A program made the position numbers and the translations under genes. From Protaetiibacter mangrovi (GTDB taxonomy: Bacteria; Actinomycetota; Actinomycetes; Actinomycetales; Microbacteriaceae), in assembly GCF_024752305.1 (NCBI RefSeq), contig NZ_JANTHX010000005.1:517521-551861 (forward strand): a DNA stretch of 34,341 bases, given 5' to 3'. Below the pieces are notes generated by a model. It was not told the origin of the DNA, did not search any database, and saw nothing but the letters and a program-made list of their open reading frames with translations. Numbering within the stretch: position 1 is the stretch's first letter; each line of letters opens with the position of its first letter. Positions 29,784 through 34,341 of this stretch are shown here, piece by piece.

Positions 29784-31031
29784 TCAGGCGGCGGGGTGCG
29801 TCGTGTACTCGCGGCCGAGGTAGCTGGTCCAGGTGAGGGCGCCGCCGCGCGTCTGGCGCACCCGCCAACCGCCGTGGTGTTTGAGGGTGTGATGCCCACG
29901 CGACAGGTGTGCGAGGTTGTCGTGATCGGTCGGCCCGTCGTACGCCCAGTCGTGCGTGTGGTCGATGTCGGACCGTGAGGCGCAGGTGCGGCACATAGGG
30001 AAGCGGCAGGTCTCGTCGCGGAGGCGGAGCCATCGTCGCAGCGGCTCCGGGATGCGGTAGCTCGTGCGGGACAGGGAGAGGTGGGCGCCCGTCTCGGGGT
30101 CGGTGAGGAGCCGGAACAGGGTGGGCGCGTGGGAGGCGAGCCCGCGCGCGGTCGCGGGATCGACGGGGCCGACGCCGTCGAGGTGCCCGGGCTCCGTACC
30201 GCCGAGCAGAGTGCCCACCGGCACCGTCACGATGACGGTGGGAACGATGCCGGCGAACGGCCCGAACTCGGCGGACTGCACCTGCGCCATCGCCTCCGGG
30301 TCGGCACCGAGCTCCTCCAGCTGCGTGCGCGAGAGCCCGAGCACGGTGTCGCGCTCGAGCAGCGCGTCGACCATCAGGTCGACCCGCAACTGGGTGACGG
30401 TGCGGGGGTCGCCGTCCGCGTGGGTGCGTGCCGCGGCGGCGGTGGCGCGATTCCAGATCGCCGATGCTTCGACGGCCCCGACGTACAGCGTCAGATACGC
30501 CATGCCGTCGCGAGCCGGGTCGAGGGCGACGGTGCGCTCCAGGTGCGCGTCGCGCCTCCGCTCGCTCATGGTCTCGGGGTGACGCTTCTCGCGGAGGCGC
30601 CGCACCCGAGCTCGGAACTGCGACACCGTGGTGATCGCGGCGGTGCCGAGTGCGACGCGCTCGATGGCCGCCCGATCCTCGGACGCCAGCCCGGCGGTCT
30701 CGTCGACGAGCACCTGCGCGTGGCGGTAGGAGAAGCGGCCCTCAGCCAACGCCTCCAGGGTCGCGGGCAGCTCGTGGACGAGCATCCGCGCCTCGCCCAG
30801 CAGCGACTCGACGGCGCGCTCCGGAGTGCGGAGGGCGCAGGCGAGCTCGGCGCGCTCGGCCCGGTCTCGCATCGCCCGCGCCTCGGGCGCATACGCCGCC
30901 TGGAACGCCTCCTCGAAGTCGAGCAGCGCCGTAGCGCGCTCCGCCGCCAGGGCGTCGATGCGTGCCTGGATGTCGACGACGCGATCGAGCGCGGCGTCCG
31001 CTGCGGCGATCGGATCGGTCGGGTTCTCCAT
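29784..31031 (-). CDS. DUF222 / HNH endonuclease domain protein
   Basis: A 415-residue protein of the actinobacterial DUF222-HNH family. The N-terminal two thirds is the helical DUF222 region; DPATARGLASHAPTLFRLLTDPETGA is a typical stretch. The C-terminal HNH nuclease motif is intact: CRFPMCRTCASRSDIDHTHDW, then DNLAHLSRGHHTLKH, with two zinc-type cysteines and the DxDH core. Such genes occur in many copies in actinobacterial genomes and have been linked to mobile DNA and intein-like spread; biological role unclear. ATG 31031 is preferred over GTG 31046 because MENPTDPI resembles family starts. Confidence 0.88.
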   Translation of the reverse strand: MENPTDPIAAADAALDRVVDIQARIDALAAERATALLDFEEAFQAAYAPEARAMRDRAERAELACALRTPERAVESLLGEARMLVHELPATLEALAEGRFSYRHAQVLVDETAGLASEDRAAIERVALGTAAITTVSQFRARVRRLREKRHPETMSERRRDAHLERTVALDPARDGMAYLTLYVGAVEASAIWNRATAAAARTHADGDPRTVTQLRVDLMVDALLERDTVLGLSRTQLEELGADPEAMAQVQSAEFGPFAGIVPTVIVTVPVGTLLGGTEPGHLDGVGPVDPATARGLASHAPTLFRLLTDPETGAHLSLSRTSYRIPEPLRRWLRLRDETCRFPMCRTCASRSDIDHTHDWAYDGPTDHDNLAHLSRGHHTLKHHGGWRVRQTRGGALTWTSYLGREYTTHPAA

Positions 31032-31137
31032 GCGTCCAGACCACACGGGGGCACCGACATCCGAACCTCCGAACGGCTCGTTTCACTCGTCCGGAGGGGG
31101 CTTCGGACGCCATCGTTACCGTTTCGTGATGTCAGCC

Positions 31138-31662
31138 CTATGCCCGCTGCAGCGCCAGCACCTCGTGCGGCGCGAGCCGCTCCCGGCCGCCGAGCCCGTC
31201 GAGCTCGAGCACGACGGCGGTGCCGGCGAGCGCCCACCCGGCGCGCTCGATGAGCCGGTGCGACGCGGCGAGCGTGCCGCCCGTGGCGAGCACGTCGTCG
31301 ACGAGCAGCACCCGGGTGCCCGCGGGCAGCTGGTCGACGTGCACCTGCAGCGCCGCCTCGCCGTACTCGAGCGCGTAGCTCTCGGTGAGCGTCGCCCCGG
31401 GCAGCTTGCCGGCCTTGCGCACGAGCAGCAGGCCGTGGCCCGAGCGTGCCGCGGAGGCTGCCGCGAGAGCGAACCCGCGCGCCTCGACGCCCGCCACGAC
31501 GTCGTAGGCGCCCGCGAACGGCGCGACCAGCGCATCCGCGATCGAGGCGAGCGCCGCGGCATCCGCGAACACGGGCGTCAGGTCGCGGAACAGGATGCCC
31601 GGCTCCGGGAAGTCGGGGATCACGCGGGTGAGCGCGTCGAGGTGCGCGGTGGCGTCGGTCAC
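31138..31662 (-). CDS. apt: Adenine phosphoribosyltransferase
   Basis: Purine-salvage enzyme making AMP from adenine and PRPP, 174 residues. IPDFPEPGILFRDLTPVFAD near residue 14 is the Apt hallmark. AGVEARGFALAAASA and the PRPP-binding motif VLLVDDVLATGGTL (about 118-131) are intact. The start is GTG, preceded exactly 6 nt upstream by TAGCCT (31669-31674, minus strand), pointing to a leaderless transcript. In many bacteria apt lies near relA; here it stands alone. Confidence 0.94.
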   Translation of the reverse strand: MTDATAHLDALTRVIPDFPEPGILFRDLTPVFADAAALASIADALVAPFAGAYDVVAGVEARGFALAAASAARSGHGLLLVRKAGKLPGATLTESYALEYGEAALQVHVDQLPAGTRVLLVDDVLATGGTLAASHRLIERAGWALAGTAVVLELDGLGGRERLAPHEVLALQRA

Positions 31663-31668
31663 CCGGCC

Positions 31669-31674
31669 AGGCTA
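31669..31674 (-). promoter_or_regulatory. Probable -10 box of a leaderless apt transcript
   Basis: Minus-strand TAGCCT, then 6 nt (GGCCGG), then the GTG start of apt. Confidence 0.4.
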
Positions 31675-32025
31675 CGCGCGGCGTGTGGCGGCGGTGTTAC
31701 GCGCGTCGGCGGGGAGCCGCCGCGGCCCGTGGCTCGCGAGGAAGCGACGGTGGGCGGCCATGGCGGCGGCGCGCAGGCTGCGGAAGTACCCGATCAGCTC
31801 CCGATCGCCGGAGTCCTCCGCCCAGGTGACGGCCCGGTAGCCGCGTTCGCCGCCGAGCTCCAGCAGCCGGATCACCCCGTACGGGCGCCCGTCGGGTGCC
31901 GTCATCGTCCAGGTGCCCACCGGCTGCTCGACGGCGGCGAGCAGCGGATGCCACTCGCCGCGGTATCCGGCCCGCGCACGTTCTGCGGCGTCGAGCCCGT
32001 CGCGGGGGTCGGCGTTGACGGCCAT
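31672..32025 (-). CDS. Small hypothetical protein
   Basis: A 117-residue protein that I do not recognise. ATG 32025 has a Shine-Dalgarno-like GAGAGG about 7 nt upstream, unlike the leaderless genes nearby. The central part (TWTMTAPDGRPYGVIRLLELGGERGYRAVTWAEDSGDRELIGYF) has alternating hydrophobic residues suggesting a small beta-sheet, followed by a basic helix (SLRAAAMAAHRRFLASHG). The pattern is sensible for a folded soluble domain. Its 3' end runs into the apt promoter. The frame stays open upstream, but that part looks like antisense of the SRPBCC gene. Confidence 0.65.
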   Translation of the reverse strand: MAVNADPRDGLDAAERARAGYRGEWHPLLAAVEQPVGTWTMTAPDGRPYGVIRLLELGGERGYRAVTWAEDSGDRELIGYFRSLRAAAMAAHRRFLASHGPRRLPADARNTAATRRA

Positions 32026-32139
32026 GCAGTGCCTCTCATCTCGAGCGGCCGGCCCCGCGCTGCCGAGGGTACCCCCGGGCGCCGACCGCGCCCCCGGGAA
32101 TGCAGGGTTCGCCGTCTGCTGTTGCACAGGGGGAGCGCC

Positions 32140-32667
32140 ATGACCGAGACGACCGCATCCGCCCACGCGCGCCACGAGACGATCGCGCTGAGCCGCGTCC
32201 TCGCGGCGGATCCCGCCGACGTCTACCTCGCCTTCGCCGACGTCGCGCTGCGACGTCGCTGGGTGCGGATGCCGGGCCGCACCGTCGAGGTCGCCCACGA
32301 CTTCCGCGCCGGAGGGGGAGAACGTCTCGAGGCGGTGTTCACCCATCCGGATGGCCGCGAGGAGCGGTTGCTCTCGACGATGCGCTACCTCGCGCTCGAG
32401 CCCGGGCATCGTCTCGTCTACGGCTACGACTCCACGGTCGACGGCGTCGTGCGCTGGACGGCGCTCGTGACGATCGAGTTGACTCCCGACGGCGTCGGCG
32501 GCACCCGCCTCGACTGGACCGAGCAGGTGGCGTTACTCGTCGCGTCGGGCGACGGATCCGCCGACCTGCCGCATCTGCGCGGCGCGATCGCCCTGCGCCT
32601 CAACGGGCTCGCGATGGTGCTCTCCGACGGACCGTCGCTGGCGTCGGCGACCCCCGGGACACGGTAA
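32140..32667 (+). CDS. SRPBCC (AHSA1-like) domain protein
   Basis: A 175-residue START-like SRPBCC protein. The N-terminal strand-helix ETIALSRVLAADPADVYLAFADVALRRRWVRMPG is typical of Activator-of-Hsp90 homologues, followed by DFRAGGGERLEAVF and the C-terminal helix GAIALRLNGLAMVL, though the usual GW-x-x-x-L motif is not evident. Such proteins bind hydrophobic ligands in a central cavity; the ligand is unknown. A purine-rich GGGGGAG lies about 4-10 nt before the ATG. It is divergent from the small hypothetical gene. Confidence 0.82.
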   Translation: MTETTASAHARHETIALSRVLAADPADVYLAFADVALRRRWVRMPGRTVEVAHDFRAGGGERLEAVFTHPDGREERLLSTMRYLALEPGHRLVYGYDSTVDGVVRWTALVTIELTPDGVGGTRLDWTEQVALLVASGDGSADLPHLRGAIALRLNGLAMVLSDGPSLASATPGTR

Positions 32668-32700
32668 GGTAGGTAGCCGTGCCGGTGACGGCACGAGCCA

Positions 32701-32774
<74 letters not shown>

Positions 32775-32778
32775 CGTC

Positions 32779-32815
32779 ATGCGAAAGGGTCGTCCGAAGG
32801 ACGGCCCTTTCGCAT
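32779..32815 (+). terminator. Strong hairpin terminator after tRNA-Pro
   Basis: Arms 32779-32795 and 32799-32815 form a 17-bp stem with a single T-G pair and a GAA loop, followed by TATCT. Confidence 0.85.
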
Positions 32816-32916
32816 TATCTCGAGCCGACGAGAACTGCACCTGCGAGCAGGTGGGCCCACGCCGCCGCGGGGCCCCGGGCGCGGCGTAGCCGCGTCTGGG
32901 GGAGGCGGTGGGGACG

Positions 32917-32932
32917 AATCCTGTCAGCCCGA
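32917..32932 (+). repeat. Displaced copy of the tRNA-Pro 3' end (att-like)
   Basis: AATCCTGTCAGCCCGA is identical to the last 16 bases of the tRNA gene (32759-32774), in direct orientation and 158 bp downstream. No integrase or other gene lies between. The interval holds the tRNA terminator and a GC-rich segment with short palindromes. It looks like an attachment-site scar from a lost or collapsed element. Confidence 0.75.
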
Positions 32933-32955
32933 GACGTCGACGGCAGGGGTCGCCG

Positions 32956-33207
32956 TCACGCGTGGGCGCCGCTCGTCTGCGCCGCGTCGCGCTGCAACCG
33001 ATCGATGGTGCGGACGACGCCGATCGCCAGCACCGCAGCGGCGAGGTTGAGTGCGTCGACGAGCACCAAGGCCGCCGACGCGGCGATCAGGGCGTCGAGG
33101 GTGGTCGCCGATGCGGAGAGTCGCGCGACGAGACCGCCTGCGATGCTGGAGCTGATCCACAGCGCCCACCACCACGAGAGCAGCGGGATCCCGCCGGTGG
33201 CGGCACT
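32956..33207 (-). pseudogene. C-terminal remnant of a DUF4328 membrane protein
   Basis: The minus-strand frame reads 83 residues, from IPLLSWWWALWISSSIAGGLVA through TLDALIAASAALVLVD to NLAAAVLAIGVVRTIDRLQ and a stop at 32956-32958. This matches the C-terminal half of DUF4328 membrane proteins. There is no start codon before the conserved part: the frame is closed by TAG (33208-33210), and the N-terminal helices are absent from the DNA upstream, which is the end of the next gene. So it is a 5'-truncated gene, plausibly cut when the adjacent att-like copy was made. Confidence 0.65.
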
Positions 33208-33230
33208 CTATCCGCTCGCCGTCGCCATGC

Positions 33231-33252
33231 GGCGCAGCCGCGCAGCTGCGCC
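33231..33252 (-). terminator. Hairpin after the Ala-rich coiled-coil gene
   Basis: GGCGCAG / CTGCGCC arms (7 bp) around an 8-nt loop, 3 bp beyond the stop codon of the minus-strand gene. No U-tract. Confidence 0.45.
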
Positions 33253-33255
33253 GTC

Positions 33256-34185
33256 TCAGCTGGCGAGCGAGTCCCGCAGCAGGGTCGCCTGCTGGAGGAG
33301 GCGCGCGGCCACCTCGATGCGTTCGTCGGTGTCGATCGGCGACGCCGACCATCCGATGCCGCGCAGGCGATCCGTGGTGGCGTACGACTCGCCCCACACG
33401 AAGACGTCGGGGAAGACCTCGACGGCCATGATGGTGCTCCCGCCGCCGCTCAGGCGATGGGTCACGCGCATCGCGGCAGCCGCGTGGGGGGCCGCCGTCG
33501 CCCGGGATCCGGGGGTGATCGCGGGGGGCTCGGTCGGCGCGGGGAGGGCCGCCAGCGCCTCCTCCGTCACGGGCACGGCGACCGGGTGCGTCGGCGTGGC
33601 GGGTGCCTGGGCCGCGACCGCGGCGCGCGCCGCAGCCGCCCTCTCGGCGGCGCGGCGGGCGTTCTCGAGGGCGGCGGCGGCCTCCACCTCGGCCTGGGCG
33701 GCCTCGGCCTCCGCGGCCGCCAGCGCGGCGCGTTCGGCGGCCTCCGCGGCACGCGCCTTCGCCTCGGCGAGACTGCCCGGCATCCCCGAGAAGTCGGACG
33801 ACAGCTCTCCCGCATGGCTCGGAGCGACGACGGGCGGTGCCCACGCCGCGGGTGCCGGCGCAGCGAGTTCACCCACCCGTTCGCCGGTGATCGGGGTCTT
33901 CGCCAGCAGCCCGCGGCGCCGGGTGCCGCCGAACGCGTACGGCCCGTGCAGCGAGATCTCGTACGTGTAGTGGGCGTTCCCCCGTGAGGAGCCGGCCGAG
34001 AGCAGCTCGAAGCGGATCGCGGCGCCGTCGAACTCGACCCGCGCCGCGGTGCCCGCGCCGTCCGGGTCGGTGTCGACCACGACGACCCGTCCGTCGCGCT
34101 CGAGGAACGCGATGCGTCCGAGGGATGTCTTCTTGGTGCGATCGATCTGGGAGATGTCCCATTCGCCGAGGATGTCGCGGATCAT
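33256..34185 (-). CDS. Ala-rich coiled-coil protein of unknown function
   Basis: A 309-residue protein that I do not recognise. Residues 1-90 look like a compact beta-rich domain (MIRDILGEWDISQIDRTKKTS, then ...GRIAFLERDGRVVVVDTD... and YTYEISLHGPYAFGG). Residues about 125-190 are a very Ala/Glu-rich helix, probably a coiled coil. After a Pro/Ala-rich linker, residues about 240-309 form a second folded region (HRLSGGGSTIMAVEVFPDVFVWGESYATTDRLRGIGW) and an amphipathic end. No signal peptide or membrane helix is seen. The start is ATG with GAGAGGG about 8 nt upstream. Confidence 0.75.
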   Translation of the reverse strand: MIRDILGEWDISQIDRTKKTSLGRIAFLERDGRVVVVDTDPDGAGTAARVEFDGAAIRFELLSAGSSRGNAHYTYEISLHGPYAFGGTRRRGLLAKTPITGERVGELAAPAPAAWAPPVVAPSHAGELSSDFSGMPGSLAEAKARAAEAAERAALAAAEAEAAQAEVEAAAALENARRAAERAAAARAAVAAQAPATPTHPVAVPVTEEALAALPAPTEPPAITPGSRATAAPHAAAAMRVTHRLSGGGSTIMAVEVFPDVFVWGESYATTDRLRGIGWSASPIDTDERIEVAARLLQQATLLRDSLAS

Positions 34186-34271
34186 GTGGAGCCCTCTCGA
34201 GGATGGTGGGGGCGGAGCCGTCTGCCACCAGCAAAGAGGTCGAATGTCTCGCGCGCGTTACGGGGGTGTCA

Positions 34272-34294
34272 CCGAGCGGGAAATTCCCGCTCGG
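34272..34294. terminator. Hairpin at the right edge
   Basis: CCGAGCGGG-AAATT-CCCGCTCGG is a perfect 9-bp stem. On the minus strand a frame entering from beyond the window ends here (IVQRIAMRIAAHAAEREFPAR, stop 34269-34271); this could be the tail of a gene continuing to the right, but the evidence is thin. The remainder of 34186-34268 shows nothing further. Confidence 0.45.
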
Positions 34295-34341
34295 CGGCGT
34301 GGGCCGCGATCCGCATCGCGATCCGTTGCACGATGGCGGGG

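Overview
The window is chromosomal DNA from a high-GC actinobacterium. The Microbacteriaceae (Leifsonia, Microbacterium, Agromyces and relatives) is the best guess. Evidence: strong G/C preference at third codon positions, the order nadK-recN-pyrG-NUDIX-xerD-parA-scpA-scpB-rluB-cmk-der (the same backbone as Rv1695-Rv1713 of Mycobacterium tuberculosis), an actinobacterial N-terminal extension on Der, a DUF222-HNH gene, and many start codons sitting 6-8 nt after a -10-like hexamer, the pattern of leaderless mRNAs.

Region 1 (1-14307, plus strand) is the conserved housekeeping block. It covers NAD phosphorylation (nadK), recombination repair (recN), CTP synthesis (pyrG), a NUDIX ADP-ribose hydrolase, dimer resolution (xerD), chromosome organisation (parA, scpA, scpB), rRNA pseudouridylation (rluB), tyrosine synthesis (tyrA), CMP kinase (cmk) and ribosome assembly (der). 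Most neighbours overlap or nearly abut. The block is broken once, between cmk and der (11186-12741), by a two-gene cassette of visibly lower GC with its own promoter. It encodes a SatD-family protein with a C-terminal helix-turn-helix and, overlapping it, a polytopic membrane protein. This is the best candidate for an undescribed system: the SatD protein carries motifs laid out like those of class III nucleotide cyclases.

Region 2 (14308-23380) is accessory. A hairpin-rich segment carries a 30-nt in-frame duplication of the der 3' end. Then come a DHA2-type drug exporter and a divergent TetR regulator sharing one palindromic operator; a fused GT2-GtrA-CotH protein translated with a phosphodiester glycosidase (NAGPA-type); L-lactate dehydrogenase; a P1B-type metal ATPase with an unusual TPCP motif; and an HhH-GPD repair protein.

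Region 3 (23385-29555) holds a short UvrA-like tandem ABC ATPase and a complete NMT1/SsuA-type importer (lipoprotein, ATPase and two different permeases), probably for a pyrimidine, flavin or similar small organic substrate.

Region 4 (29556-34341) is a patchwork: a palindromic repeat whose core also occurs at the left end of the window, a DUF222-HNH gene, apt, a small hypothetical gene, an SRPBCC protein, tRNA-Pro(GGG) with a strong terminator, a displaced copy of the tRNA 3' end 158 bp downstream (att-like), the C-terminal remnant of a DUF4328 membrane protein, and an Ala-rich coiled-coil protein. The right edge has a hairpin and possibly the tail of another gene.
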